Positions 15,829 through 29,035 are shown, numbered from the stretch's first letter. The stretch: DNA of 64,000 bases from Turritopsis dohrnii (GCA_027922465.2 BQMF02000064.1:434001-498000), one strand, 5' to 3'. Numbers and translations are program-made. Notes: generated by a model not told the origin, from the letters alone.

Positions 15829-18222
15829 TTAACAGAACAACAGACAGTAAATCTGTGTTCTATTTCATGTGAACATCCAAGAGCTAAGAAAAATAATGTT
15901 TCTACAGTTTGTCATGGTTATTGTCATGGTCATCTTAAACCGTTTTATAATGGAATTAATAACTGAAAAAACATAATCTGACAGATTCAGTTAAAATTAA
16001 CACTTAAACGTAACTGAAGGAAGTAGTGTTTTCATAATTACATGATGGTATGTTGCTAGGAAATTAATCACGTTCCACATTAACAACCAAGCAATGTTCA
16101 GAAGTATACAAAGTCTTCGCTAGTACAAAAAATACATGTATCTTTTTGTAAAATCTTATTAGAAAACATTGATAATAGTTGAAACTGTTGATATTTAAAA
16201 ACCTGTTTAAATCATCTGAAAATCTATATTACTATACTACTATTACTATATTTATATTTATATAAGTGATTCATTTTGGAAACTAGTTTTAATGACGTAA
16301 GAATTTATAACATACACAATGACAAATTATAACATGTAAGACAATGAACAAAATGTTTAAAGTTAACATAAGGAGCTTGAACATGAAAGCTGCCATATCA
16401 TTGTCAAAACAAATAAAAACAGAACAGCCAACTAATAGATATACGTCATCCTCACTGAACTAAGGATTAACTGTGGATCAGAGTTGAATGCTATTAGGTA
16501 TTAGTTACTTTGTAAGTAACTTTACTTACATGTTAATATTCTTGATTTTTCTAAGGATGAAAGAGATAAAAATCTTTTAACATCGCTTGGCATATGGCTT
16601 TATAGAAATGACATTCAGATATCCTAACTATCAAATTATTGTCTTTTATCTATCAGACAGATAGATTATTTTTTTTAATTTTCACTAATTAAGATAGATT
16701 TTTTTCACTTTTTTACAAATATATCCATTTTACATATTCCTCATGGTATATATCTCTTCTAAAATCAGCCATACAAAGTTCAAGGCTGTGAATAACCTTA
16801 TTAATCATGATGTTGATATAGTGAAGTTACAGTAGTTTATAAACAAAACAATAAAAATGTGAACTTTTATCACCTTCACTATTACATTGGATAACAAATT
16901 TCTCATCAAACTCACAAACAGAACAGACCATAACCAGCAATTAAAAAAATTGCGTAAAAGCAACAAGACAAAGCAAACAAAAATGGAAAAGCTCTTCTAT
17001 TACTAACATGGTAAACTGTATTAACTTTATTCTGGCATATTAACATAATGGATAAACCATTGTGAACAATTCTTGTTAGACGGTTTTCATAAATCACCAT
17101 TCTGACCTCTCTTTCACTTTTATAATCCAATCAGTTGTACAAGATAAAATTAGCATTTTGATTGCATTGGTAAACATAATGGATTGTACCTTCCAATTAA
17201 AATTGTGTCTTAAGTTGGAGATATAACATTAAAACTGGAATTTTGGGAGCATAAAATATTTTCAATATGGATGATAACTAAGGGGCTGCAGGCAGAGTAA
17301 AAAATAAATATAGGCTTAAGTTTGAACATTTTCAGCTTTACATTGATGTATGATTATAGAACTTTCCATTGTTCTCATGCCGAATAATAGCAAGAAATTG
17401 CTGAAAATAAAAGGCACAGTGAATGAATAACTATTTATGACCCATGCAGGTGTGTTCAAAGCAAACTTTACCCATCCTAGCTAACTCCCGACCTATTCGC
17501 GTGTTGAAAGAATGGAATTTTTTTTGCAGATGATTTAAACGCTCTATCATGCCGTGATCATTAATATAATTTTCATGATCACTCTGCCAGATCAGGTGAT
17601 ATCATTTGTGGAGCATCTGATCCTTTTGCCCAATTTTTTTTCCTTGACAAAATTTGCTTACCACACATCCTGCAGAACTTAAAGGAGTACAGGGATTGGG
17701 AAAACTTTAACAAGGCTAAACTTCTACTTGATTTGGAATTAATTGGTTGAATGTTATGGAACTTTTATTTTATTTTTATTTTTTCTGAATGTTTATATAT
17801 ACAGGATAAAGTATTTCAGTCATAAAGACTGCTATTAACATATGTCCTGTGTATAAATAATCACACAATTTAAAATATACAATCTAAAAATAAGCAAAGG
17901 TCAAGCAAAGGGTCCAGACTATGTAAAGGTTAAACAAGAGGCCAGGAGGCCTGAAGGTCAGCGCTTTCGCCAAAGTTGAAAAATGCTTGGCTGTGAAGCA
18001 AAAAGGAAAAATCACATTTTTGTTCCAGGAAGGTCAAAATAGGAATTCATGAATGATAAATGAAGTAATAGTGAAGTAATAGTGTTAATAAGACATTCAA
18101 TGTTAAAACCAAACAGGTCTTGTCTCAAAATTGTGTCCATATTAATTCAATAAAATGTTTTAATGTTTATGTGTTTTTGAAATGTTTTCTTTAAAGATAC
18201 AAAGCATATCAAACACTTATCA
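15829..18222. other. Upstream region of FAM135, no gene seen
   Basis: AT-rich sequence with no frame showing family similarity. The promoter and 5' UTR of FAM135 should lie at the left side of this stretch, but no clear TATA or initiator could be picked out by eye. Confidence 0.4.
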
Positions 18223-18495
18223 ATGTTTCATTTGACTTTGTGTACAGTTTTATCTATGTTATCTAAGGACATCTTTACAAATGAAACAAATATGATTGTC
18301 TTTGAAGTGAATTCAATAAAATGGATTGTGAATGAATACACGTTTGCATTGAAATCAGAAGAAGTTACCAATTCCTTAAAAAAGCTTAGAGTATACTTCA
18401 CAAAACTTCATGCAGATCTTTATTCTAATGATTACAAAGAGTTAAAAAGCAAACTTCTCACATACATTACAAAGATGAATTTTGCAAAGGAATGA
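18223..18495 (+). CDS. Unrecognised 90-aa open frame, doubtful
   Basis: An ATG-initiated frame of 90 codons rich in Lys, Leu, Asn and Glu, with a helical-looking second half (SLKKLRVYFTKLHADLYSND). An AG at 18264-18265 in TTATCTAAG could be a splice acceptor, so this might be a terminal exon. I found no upstream exons and no family resemblance, and a chance frame of this size is possible in AT-rich DNA. Confidence 0.2.
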   Translation: MFHLTLCTVLSMLSKDIFTNETNMIVFEVNSIKWIVNEYTFALKSEEVTNSLKKLRVYFTKLHADLYSNDYKELKSKLLTYITKMNFAKE

Positions 18496-19930
18496 CTAAA
18501 AATAACTGATGATATTTAAAAAATACCATGTGCTTGTATGAGTGGTAATGCACCATATTTGTCGCTGAAAATAAAAAAAAGCATGCAAAACAACTGCCGA
18601 TTAATTAAGAGCCACTTTTTGTAAGAGGCTGACACCAGTGATAGTGACCACCTCAAAATTATCTTATTTCGAGATATTTTCTTGTCTATGTTGTGAATGA
18701 TAACTGTGCCAAATATTTTGCTCTAAACTCGTCTTGGCTCTGAGTTACGGCTTCATGAAATGGGAGCAACAGGACCAGTAAATCATGAAAACCAAATTTG
18801 GGCAGTTTTTGAAGGTCATTATTTTTAAAACGTACAAGTACAAAATTTTTGCAATGAATATTACTTCAAAATCAAATGGGGAACAAGAATATATGACAAA
18901 ACGATGTACCAAAGTTGTCAGCCTCAAACAAAAAATATATAAGTGACAAAATTAAAGAAAAAAAAATGACAAGACTATAAGTAAGTGAAGAGACATACAG
19001 ACACATAGGTAATTTATTTAATAGACAATATTCATTCTATAAAGTGATGTATGTAGAGTTTACGAACATGTTTATTTCGCTCTTTTGCTTTAATTACAAC
19101 ATTACATTCCAAACAACACAGAATATCATTGTTAGAGTCATTTTAGATTATGTGTACCACACACTGCTTACCGAAAAGTAGCCGGACCTAAGCCGGACCT
19201 TAGCCGGACTTAAGAAAACCAACGATTTAAGCTGCTGTGTATGACAAAAGTAATTCAATCAAGTTCAAAACAGTTAGAGAAGTGACGTAACAATAATAAA
19301 TTAGAATTACTTTGTATTCTAAGTTCAAATTCTAATTAAATCAATAAGTAGTATGTTACGCGATAAATGTTTACCTACGTTTTATAAACTTCAAGATGTT
19401 GTCTGATTATTTTTGATGACTATAATACTATAGATAGATTTCTACAACTACACATTTTATTTTTGTGTGCATAATAATTATATATTTAATTTTTATTTAT
19501 AGTGACATTTAAAACTTGCCTATATTGACGGACACATTTGTATGAATACATAAAAAATAACATATACATATCTGATAATACACAGGTCCTTTTTTGGAGA
19601 GGCAGCAGCAGAGCTCTCCTATCTCCAGGTCTGACTAATGTGGCACAAAACACAAAATCAGCGCTCGCTAACTCAACAGTATTATAATAACAGATTCAAT
19701 GATGATATACGATGATATTACGAATTCCTTTACTTCTCTGGTGAAAAATAACCCTTCCCTTCAGCTTCTATCTCCAAAAAACGATACCTGTGTAATGAGG
19801 CCGCACTCACCCTGATAAAATAGCTGTAATTATAAATTATCTGAAAAATCTGAATTAAGCCACGATTAGCAAATAGCCTCTATTCCACCCTTATTTTTAA
19901 GGGGTATCAACTTTCTATGAGGAATCCAGG
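18496..19930. other. Intergenic, no gene seen
   Basis: The only structure noticed is three short copies of an AGCCGGACCTTA-like unit at about 19180-19215. No coding signal was found. Confidence 0.4.
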
Positions 19931-20317
19931 CTAGACCTGTGGACAAAAACTCTGGAATAACGGACAGACAAACGCTAATGAAAGACAGCTGCTAAAACCG
20001 CGCTGACCAAAAACATCTATATATTCAAACTCGTATAAATTCAATTTCCTAGTATCATCAGGTCCACTCTGCCGTATTTCCATTGGCAAGGAGTTAAAAA
20101 GCATAACTCCCTGGAAGAAGAGACCAGACTTAGCGAACTCAAGTTTCACTCTAGGAATCTGTAGGAAGCAATTTTGATTCCTCATTTCTTTCGTATGTAT
20201 ATTAAAATTAAAATACTCTATAAAATTTGAACGTACAGTTCCATCGACGCATTTTTTAACCAACTTAACTGCGTGTCTGTAAAATAAGAAGGCTGAATTT
20301 ACATCCAGACCTGTCAT
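19931..20317 (-). pseudogene. LINE reverse-transcriptase C-terminal remnant
   Basis: A minus-strand frame of 128 codons. It contains FNFNIHTKEMRNQNCFLQIP followed by PRVKLEFAKSGLFFQGVMLF and NSLPMEIRQS, which follows the order of the terminal segment of non-LTR retrotransposon ORF2 (N.RTR.....P..RT..G..SF...G..LWNSLP..I). Everything upstream of this tail is missing, so it is a strongly 5'-truncated insertion. It differs from the LINE copies at 1110-1941 and 37402-38436. Confidence 0.65.
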
Positions 20318-20884
20318 TTAACTTGTAGATTGAACGATTTTAGCTTTTCCATCTGGGTTTTCGATAAGCACAAGTAACAGAAACTGAACTTTAGGTAAGA
20401 CATCAACATCGGCTCAAATCCTTTTTTGATTTACTTGATAGCTTACTTAATAAACAAAAACCTGTAAAAACACCAAAGAAAACAGGACAGAGGAATTTTG
20501 AAATCAATTGCCTAGAAATGGCTGTTTACAACCTTGCAAGGAGTGATACTCAATAACAATAATAAAGAAAATTAAAAAACAGATCAGTTTCCGAAATCAG
20601 CCAAGGTACAAACTGTGTCATAACTTTATACTATCTCTTTGTATGCCTAATAAACAAATATAATGCTTTCTCTATTTAGAAATAATTTAGGTGATAATTT
20701 AGTGAACTTATCTTGCAAGGAATCACTGAAATCAATTCACTGACATCGCTAACCTATTGGTAATGTTATGTATGTGAATGGTACCATAACAACCAAAGAA
20801 TTATTGGCAGTGTCTGTGTACTATATAAGTGTAACAGAAAATATCAATAATTGGTTGAATTCTAAATTCCAATTAAATCTCATT

Positions 20885-21465
20885 GCTGCTAAACTGAATT
20901 CATCTATTATATATAGCAAGTGTGTGTCACACTTTTATTTTAGAAAGTGATAGGTTTCTTTTAAATTTACAGTTAAAATCTTCTTAATCATGGTCATTTT
21001 CTTTGTTAGACCATTGACCATTGAAGATTATTATAATAGCACATGGTGTGATGTCAGTTTTTTTGAAAACCATTACATTGCATCCCCAATCGAACGCAAG
21101 GTTTTTGGGGAAATATCTTGAGAACCAATAGGAATAACTGACGTTTTTTGGGATTGGCGAGATTATAGGTGATGGAGTGACAAAAAATTTGGGCCTTAGC
21201 TTTTGGGGTGATACAGCTATGACATCATCAAAATCTTTGATAGACGATATCTCAGTAGCTGTTTGTCGTAGCGAAACAATCCCATATTATACATGTTTTT
21301 TGCTCAGTTTTTCGAGCTCTACAACATGGGTACACTTTTGAGTCACGATTCTGTGATTTAATTTTTCATCACCTCTTGTGACACGGGATGGTAGGGATTT
21401 TACATATCATTTTTGAAGTTAGACTCAGTAAAAAGTTTTACCCAGGATACTAGTCATTTTAATAA
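20885..21465. repeat. Dispersed repeat, copy A (inverted partner at 49500-49890)
   Basis: Blocks such as GTGTGTCACACTTTTATTTT, CATTGCATCCCCAATCG, TTTTTGCTCAGTTTTT.GAGC, ACAACATGGGTA and GGATACTAGTC occur in the same order in the reverse complement of 49500-49890. The two copies are clearly diverged. No coding capacity was seen. Confidence 0.7.
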
Positions 21466-21469
21466 TTAT

Positions 21470-24145
21470 CATTGTAATGCTCAGTCTAATCTCAGGTTTC
21501 CACAAATTATACCTTGGGTCTCTATAAATTATGCTTTATCTTGGTGTACTGGTTGATTCTAGCCTGAACTAGAGCACAAATTGATAATGTCTAATCTAGA
21601 CTTTTAAAGAGCCATTAGAACTATTTAACTGATCAGTCTTTATTCTTGCTTTGTTACTTTTTTATTTAGCTCATGGCAAGGTTGAAAGCAGTGCTCTAAG
21701 AATAACAAAACATTCTCTTCATAATTTGTTTTACTTCAAATTTTTTCCACATTCAGTTTGTCTCAGGTCTTCAACATCAATACATTTGACAATCTTTACA
21801 CAAAACTTAATAATGTAGGTCTGTCTGGTTTCACTCTGTGAGACTAATTCTTTTATAGGTTCATAGGTTCACCACACTACCAAGCAAGTTTGGCTGTTGT
21901 GTGTGTGGTGTGTCAAGTCTCAAGAACAGTTTCTTGTGTTTTCTTATTCTTACAAGTCCTGTAATTACATATTCTGTTCTTTTCATTTCAAAGAAAGAAA
22001 AACATGTTTGGATGATATTCTGCCAAACACATAATAAAACTGGCTGACTTTAACAGTAAAGAAGGCACATACAAAATACACACAAGTCAGGACCAGGTAT
22101 TATATAATTATGCACATGCTGAATAATAAATATCAAAATATCATTAGTGTGTATTTGACTCAAATGAATTAACATTCATGATAAAAAAACTCATAAAGTA
22201 TACCCAGCCTCAATGTCAGTTTCTGTGTCACTTTGATCTGTTCTGTTTACATATTTTTGAGAACAAGTTTTATTCTGTTAAATTGATTTCATCTCATTCT
22301 GCGAAATAATGAATGTTAATGAAAGTAAAACGGCAGACGATTATCAAGCATGGGGAAAAGGTCCACGAAAAAAGCACATGGACGACCACAGACCCACTCT
22401 CGCCACTGCATAGTGACTACTATTGCAATCTGAAACTGGTATCGGGTGTCTATTGACAATGCAATTAGAATTAGAATCAAGAGTAAATTAATTTCTCTAA
22501 TAATCTAAGGGGAACGTTTAAGCTTTAAAAGCTTTTACAAGGAAAAAGAAGATCATGATTCATGATGGAAAACCAAAAGTTTCTCAGTCGCTTTCAGTTT
22601 AAAAAAAGCACGCCTAGGCTATTTTTTCCGCAGGTATAATGTGTAGTATATTCTGCGCAGTCAGTGACAGATATTTCTGTAATGAAGAGAAATAAGTTGC
22701 ACATGTAAATGCCCCTACCCTCCTAGCAAGAAGGGGCCCTGTGTAGAGAACAAAACTTAGTAGCTAAACAACGTCACCTAACTAAGGTTAATACACACTA
22801 ATTAAGCTACATGTTTAAAAAGTCGTTCCACATCTACACTATTGTCATGCAAATCAATGTGCAATAAAACTTTTCTTTGGGGCTGAATATAATAAGTTTT
22901 ATTTTCGCTTTTTAAAGAAAGAGTATATGAAAATACATCTTGGGAGATGAAAATATCTCTTAAGCTTGATTCCCACTGCAGCAATGATCGCTATCACCCA
23001 TACTTCATTTTCGATGATCAGTTGGTGGGAATGCCAAAACAATGCAAAATTGATGAGCAATGAATATCAAAAAATTAGTTGATATTCATTGCCTTGGTTC
23101 ATTGCCCAACTTGATCTTTTCATTATGTCGGAAAAGATAAAAGACTTTACAAAAGACATGCAAGGATTGAAAATTAAATTTTCTATTAAGCTGCTAATGG
23201 GAATGTCCAATCATGTTCAATCAACATAACAGCAAGATCTTCCTAAATATTTTCTATATACTGTAAAAATACTACTTTAAAGGAAGTTAAATTTGAACTA
23301 AATTTGTTTATGGGGTCAATTTATTCTCATGAAATGAAGAATTTTGGTCTTGCACGAAATTTAATACCTGCAAAATTGTTCATTTTTAGCTAACTGCAAA
23401 ATTTTTTTAAATGAAATTTTGTTTCTTGAATTTGAAATTTTCAGGGAGTTGAAACATTAATGAAATATTGTTTGTCTTCATATTTTATTCATAATTGTTT
23501 TTTGTTTTTTTGTGCTAGCTCACCCTTTCCAAGCCCAACTTTCTATTCTGATTAGCCAATGGACACTTTCAGGGGAGGGATTGCTTTCTCACTTCAGCAG
23601 GCAATCATCTCTGTTAGGCACTAATTACTCAGTTACCCCTTACCAAGCCCTATTGACCCAGAAGCATCCAAAGACTTCACAAGGGAACAGGCTGGTAATG
23701 GTATCACCAGGAAAGCGGCCGTTAATTTGTGTTCGGCTAGAAGGGGACTGGAACCCAAAAGCCTCTGGTGTGCCAGCCAAACAGTTTATTAATTTGACAC
23801 TGCTGCTTTTATTATATGCTTCTAATAACTAGCAATCTAATCAGTCAAATTGATTAGAAGGTTTATTTTTATGGGGTTTTTTTTACCTGTTTCAAATTCA
23901 AATCCCTGAACTGATTCAGTGTTTTAGAAATTGATTTAGAGAATTGAGTTTTGTTAATTCATAATCCCAAAATTGATTCTGCAAATCCCCAAGTCACATG
24001 TTTTATAAAATGTTCAAATTAAGTGCAGATCAATAAAGAAGTATAAGAAAATAAGTCTTTCAAGCTATTATTATTCAATATTATTCAATACCAAATTTGT
24101 ATAATTTACGTGTTATTTTATTGCTTCAGAAAATATTCTATGATA
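21470..24145. other. Gene-poor spacer upstream of the phosphatase gene
   Basis: No convincing coding region. It contains a hairpin at about 23060-23096 (GCAATGAATATCA with its complement) and a GC-richer island at about 23510-23790, whose complement carries GGGTTCCAGTCCC, faintly like a tRNA T-arm. Neither is strong enough to name. Confidence 0.4.
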
Positions 24146-27098
24146 ATGGAAACCTTAACGAAATTGAATAAATCCACTGCATCTATACTTTTGAATAATA
24201 TCAAGACAGTTTTCTTTGATTGTGATGGTAATAATATTTTCATCTAGAGTTAACGTTCTGTGTTTCCTTACTTTCCTACAGTCAATTTCATATGAATCTA
24301 TATTTTTCGTAGGAGTACTATGGAATTCATTTGGTACAATCAGTGGTGCTGTTGAACTTGTAAATGAATTACGGGAACAAGTAGGAACATATTGATGTTA
24401 GCATATTTCTATAGTTAGAAATAAATTTGGTTATTGATTCCCTGTTAATAATAAAGTTGATTGTATTTTTCATCGTTGTTTTTATTTTAGAACAAGAAAA
24501 TATTCTTTGTTACCAACAACAGTTCTTTCTCCAGGAAAGACTATTTACAGAAATTCAAGAAGTTTGGGATAAATGTGGAGGCAGTGTGTGTTTTTGTAGA
24601 CTTTTTTGTGCTCCCCCTGACAAATATATAACGTGACAGCAGTTTTTAGCTGTTTTGAAAACTTTTACATGCTTAAGTGTGAGGATTGTTACTGTTAGAG
24701 GCATTAGCTTAAACAGACCTAGGAAATACACTCAAAATATTACAGTGAAAATAAAGACATTTAACTTACACAATCACTAATTGTTTTATTGAAACATTTT
24801 TTCTAGCAAGAGATCTTGCCAACATCTTATCTAGCGGCACGTTATGTAAAAAAAATCTTAAAATTGCACAAGGTATACATGATAGGATCCCAAGGAATGG
24901 TGGATGAGTTTAAAGAAGAAGGTATCGGCCATATTGGATTTGGAGTAAGTCTCTGTTAGCCTTATTGTAAGATTTACCAGTGGGGTTTTTATTTGAGAAG
25001 AGAACAAAAGAAATGAACCTCTACTATTATTGATCACATCGTTGATCCAAATTTATAAAGTGAAACAATAAATTTATATTGTCCAATGATGAACCTATTC
25101 ATTTTGACATTCTTCCTTCACAAAGTAAACTTGCTGTTTCAAAGCTAAACTTCACAAGTGTCAATCTAACTTATTACTTTAGCCACAGTTACCAAAGGAC
25201 AATCATAGTGGACATTATGCTTTAAGCTATGACACTGAAACAGATCCTGAGGTAAATGTTTTGCATGGAAATACTTATGTAGGCGGGGTTAATATAATAT
25301 CAAATAATGGGTTTCATATGAGCTTCCTTCCATGGTATTAGATTATATTTTATCAAAAGGAAGAATGGTACTTCACTTCCAGCATCAAAATGTTTTTATC
25401 ATGTATTGGTCTATGTTAGAAAGATGAAACAAGTCCTTTTTTTAAAGTTCGCAGTCAGCGAAGTATCGCATCTCGTCATGATTCTACCTTTATGTGAATC
25501 TTCAATCAAGATCTATAATTTTTTTGACTGTTTATATTTGAGGTGGAAGCTGTTGTTGTTGGATTTGATAAACATTTCAACTTGAACAAGATTTCACAAG
25601 CCATGCAGTATTTGAAGAATACAAACATGCCTTTTATTGTAACAAACACAGACTGTTCATTTCCTGTCGGAAATGGTGTCTTCACACCAGGTTTATTTAT
25701 TGTATTCTAACAAATTTCTTTTTTATTTGAAATAAAATCATCTTTATCCCAACTTGAAAATGATCTCTTTTAGGAACTGGCTGTATTGTTGCTGCGGTTG
25801 AAACTGCGGTTGGCAGGAAGCCGACGGTTCTTGGCAAGCCGAACAAACTATTGTATGATATTGCTAGTACCATGTAAGGTATCTGTATCTGATTTTTAAG
25901 GATGTTCAGTGCATGATGCAGATTTTTGAATTTCAGCATTTTTTTCGTTATAGAACTGACATTGTACCTCAAGAGACATTGATGATTGGTGACAGGTATC
26001 GAGGCCTTAAAATATTTCTCTTTAAAGTTTTCTTTGTTTATGGTAATCATCACTGGTGTTCAACATTTTAATGATAGTGATGTTGGTTTTACACTATCAA
26101 GATTTCATCCTGTTCGTACCTCGTGTGGAGAGGAGACCTCTTTTCATTCTGATTTTCTTTTGCACAAAGCGTTCTTCTTTTGAGTTGGTTTTATCACATT
26201 TTGACCTTATTGGACTTTATATTCATCATTTATTAGTGACTCACTAGTGTTGGCATATTAATTGAGTGTTGGGTGTATTTATTTATAATGATGGTGTTAA
26301 AAGTTCCAATTCACTGTGGTTTTGGTGTTGGTATGCTGCTCTTTGCTCCATGCAATGAACTACCGACCTACATAATGAAAAACACCCTTAGAGTCTGATC
26401 CTTCGCCCAGCTATATTGAACGTTCCCTTGGCGATTGGATGATGTTGACAGTTATTGTCGATAACTGTAAACAGCAACAGCTGGTACTTCGACTCAACAC
26501 GTTTTGCCGTCGGACGATTGCCGTCACCAATTCTACCTCTATGTCTGCAGGCCCTGATGCCGTCACCACTGGAGCTCCCTTCTCATCATCTGTCGACACT
26601 GTGGTGCTCTCTATTACTAAGCCCAATCCTGTGTTATGGCTGCACCTCTTTGCGTTTCACACCTGTCTGCGTCATTCATGACGTCATCAACAACCGACTA
26701 GAGTTCTCGTCAACTGGACCCTCATTTTGAACAACAGTGTTTCTGTGGACTTACGTGGCATGACCGCTGTTTCTTTGGTTGTTGCAATATCTACGGAATC
26801 GACTGTTTCAAGTTGTTCACTGCTCAATCCAATTTCTGTTACTTCCCAACATCCCTCTCTGTGGTGAGCCTGCAATGTCTCGTCAACATCATGCGCCTTC
26901 TGCCGTTCCCGTGTTCCCTCCCGCTGTCGTTAGGAGCTAATGGTAAGTATCACGTTAATTTTTGCTTTATTATTGCCTCATTCTGTGCCTTCATCCGCCA
27001 TCAAGTACACTTTGCAGCTCTTGCAGGGGGTTTCTTCTAAGGTTAGACTGTCTTCACCTCAGCGTTGTTATAATGCACACAACGCTATTGTGGGGGGA

Positions 27099-27133
<35 letters not shown>

Positions 27134-29035
27134 AGGTGGCAGGTATTTGGGGATATGTGACCCCAAATACCTACCGCCCCCACAATAGCGTTGTGTGCAT
27201 TACGCCAACATGCAGTTTCTGCCCACGTAGAAACCCTAACGTTATGTCTGGTCAGATTTTGATTCATCTGAACCTAAGTATTCTCTGGCGTCATATTCCT
27301 GGTCACTCTAACACCGCAACTCTCCTTTTGTCTCATTTGCAGGTCTTCAAGTTCCATCGATTGGTTCCCACAGAAAACACGGCGGTTACACCGGTCTCAC
27401 CTACAAATTAGAATATATTGACCACGTGATCACACATTATCAACTACATTCCATTCCTACATGGTGAATTTATTCCGTTTCCTTCAGTAGTTTTGCTTTT
27501 ACTTTGGTCCGGGTTCCGGTTGTCGCGTTAGGTGAAGAAACATTAATCCCCTTTGTTGATTCACGAGCCCAGCAAATTGGTTTCAAGATACTGAAAGTCT
27601 ATTGGCAGCTCATTGGCAGCACATCACGTATGGTCATTCACCAGAAATATTTTACCGTTTGGCGCTTCTTAATTACCCGTCCCATCAGCATTCTTCGACC
27701 TCCTTCGTGTTTCCGAGTGCACTTAGACACGCCAGAGCATGGTCGAACTTTTAATACAGGCGCTGTCTGAACATCAATAACTCATTCCTTCCGCATCGGC
27801 GGGGCTTTTGGCGGAGCTTCGACTGGCATTGGCAACAGTGCCATTCAAATACTGGGCCTTTGGTCTAGTTGTTGCTGGTTGATGCTTGTCGTTACGTACG
27901 ATCCGATGATGAGACAGTGGTGTGGTTCTCACATCGCTTGGCCACTGTCACTTCCCTTATGTGAGTTTGGAATCAGGTGTATCTGCGTTCTTTATCTACT
28001 TGAACCTACATTCTTCGAGTTACGGGGAATTTGGGAGCGCACTCCAGTATACGTTATAGGGTGCTTTCCTCGTTGGTAGCATTCATCCGGTCGGAAGTAG
28101 GTCTAAGATGCGTATATAGTACAGGGAGGCTTTTTTGTAGCACTCGTCGCCGCGTTTTACGGAAGTTCATGGTTTGGTCTTTGCGCCTGTCCTTTTGACA
28201 GTGCTCTTCCACCCTGTAGATGGTCAGAAGTCATTTTATTATTGGGCGTGGTTCCTCATTTATGGCGCTTATTTGTCCTAGTCAACGACCTTCCCTTGGG
28301 TGTTTGCACAGTTCTCAGGGCAGCTTGGGGTGCCCTTTCCTGATATCCCTCACATTGCTAACTATGCGTTGGCATACTTGTATCACTGAGCCCAAGCCAG
28401 TTAACCATTTCACTTGTACAACAAGTTTTGAACTACAGAATACTGTTATCACTAAACTACTTCGTAATTAACCTTTGATTCCGTTTGTACATTTTGGTAT
28501 CTTAAAAAATGTAAAAGATCCATTTTCGTTATGAAAAAATTCTATTTTTTGTCATTTGTTAAGTGTTTTGTGTACAATATCATCACTAATGGAAGATCCA
28601 TGATTTCTTGATATTTCTTTCTGATCTTAGGTTAGACACAGACATCCTTTTTGGAAAAAACTGTGGCTTTCAAACAGTGTGTGTGTTGACAGGTGTAACA
28701 CAACCTCAGGACATAATACATGCGAAAAACATCCAATCACAAGTTTTTCCAGATTTTATAGCTGATAGCGTAAGCATCTGATTTTGTTATTCTGTTTTGG
28801 AGTTGGAGTTGTTTTGTTAGGTTGGGTGGGGTGGGGCGGAGCTTGGTGGCGTTGGTTTTTGTGAACGAAATGAAACGACCCACTTGACCTGCCATAGTTC
28901 AGAATAATATTTAAAAGACGTCATAGAAAAACAATGACTAGTATTTGTTGATTAAGGTTTTTTCTGCGGAAGGGCGTTAAAAAATTCGTATTTTCGTTTT
29001 TGTTGTAGGTCAAAGATCTTTTCGATGCGTTATGA
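24146..29035 (+). CDS. HAD-superfamily phosphatase, PGP/PDXP (4-nitrophenylphosphatase-like) family, 10 exons
   Basis: Exons: 24146-24227, 24313-24380, 24491-24583, 24807-24944, 25183-25251, 25543-25690, 25774-25873, 25954-25995, 28631-28769, 29009-29035. Phases fit and the joined frame encodes 301 aa, the usual size of the family. All HAD motifs are visible: I, VFFDCDGVLW with nucleophile Asp25 and Asp27; II, FFVTNNSS at about 56-62; III, Lys221 in VLGKPNKLLYD; IV, MIGDRLDTDI with Asp246 and neighbours. A C2-type cap lies between motifs II and III. Family members are glycerol-3-phosphate/phosphoglycolate phosphatase (PGP) and pyridoxal phosphatase/chronophin (PDXP), both cytosolic. Which substrate applies here cannot be decided by eye. 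The last-but-two intron (25996-28630) is far larger than the rest and carries foreign repeats. Confidence 0.93.
26095..28490 (+). pseudogene. Decayed GC-richer retroelement with tyrosine-recombinase remnant, inside a phosphatase intron
   Basis: The intron is visibly GC-richer than its surroundings and has many broken plus-strand frames. At 27780-27866 the frame reads THSFRIGGAFGG then ASTGIGNSAIQILGLWS. This fits the C-terminal box of tyrosine recombinases of DIRS-like elements and Cryptons, with the H-x-x-R pair (HSFR) and the L-G-x-W-S motif. Upstream and downstream frames are interrupted by stops. The assignment rests on this one motif plus composition. No reverse transcriptase or terminal repeats could be identified, so the class is uncertain. 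Confidence 0.5.
27071..27202. repeat. Palindrome interrupted by a 33-G tract
   Basis: The outer arms TAATGCACACAACGCTATTG (27071-27090) and its complement (27183-27202) pair perfectly. The inner arms GGCAGGTATTTGGGG and CCCCAAATACCTACC also pair. A run of 33 Gs (27100-27132) sits in the left arm, where the right arm has only a short C run. It lies inside the largest phosphatase intron. Confidence 0.9.

Noticed and set aside
23512..23832. 106-codon plus-strand frame in a GC-richer island; complement has a T-arm-like GGGTTCCAGTCCC, suggesting a tRNA or tRNA-derived SINE
   Set aside because: No acceptor stem, D-arm or anticodon arm could be folded around it, and the frame lacks an ATG at its recorded beginning and any family resemblance.
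27085..27267. Poly-Pro/poly-Gly frames
   Set aside because: They are translations of the 33-G tract and its palindrome, not protein-coding sequence.
26439..27411. Several overlapping 60-90 codon frames in the large phosphatase intron
   Set aside because: They have no consistent frame, splice sites or family similarity. The GC-richer composition of a decayed element explains them.
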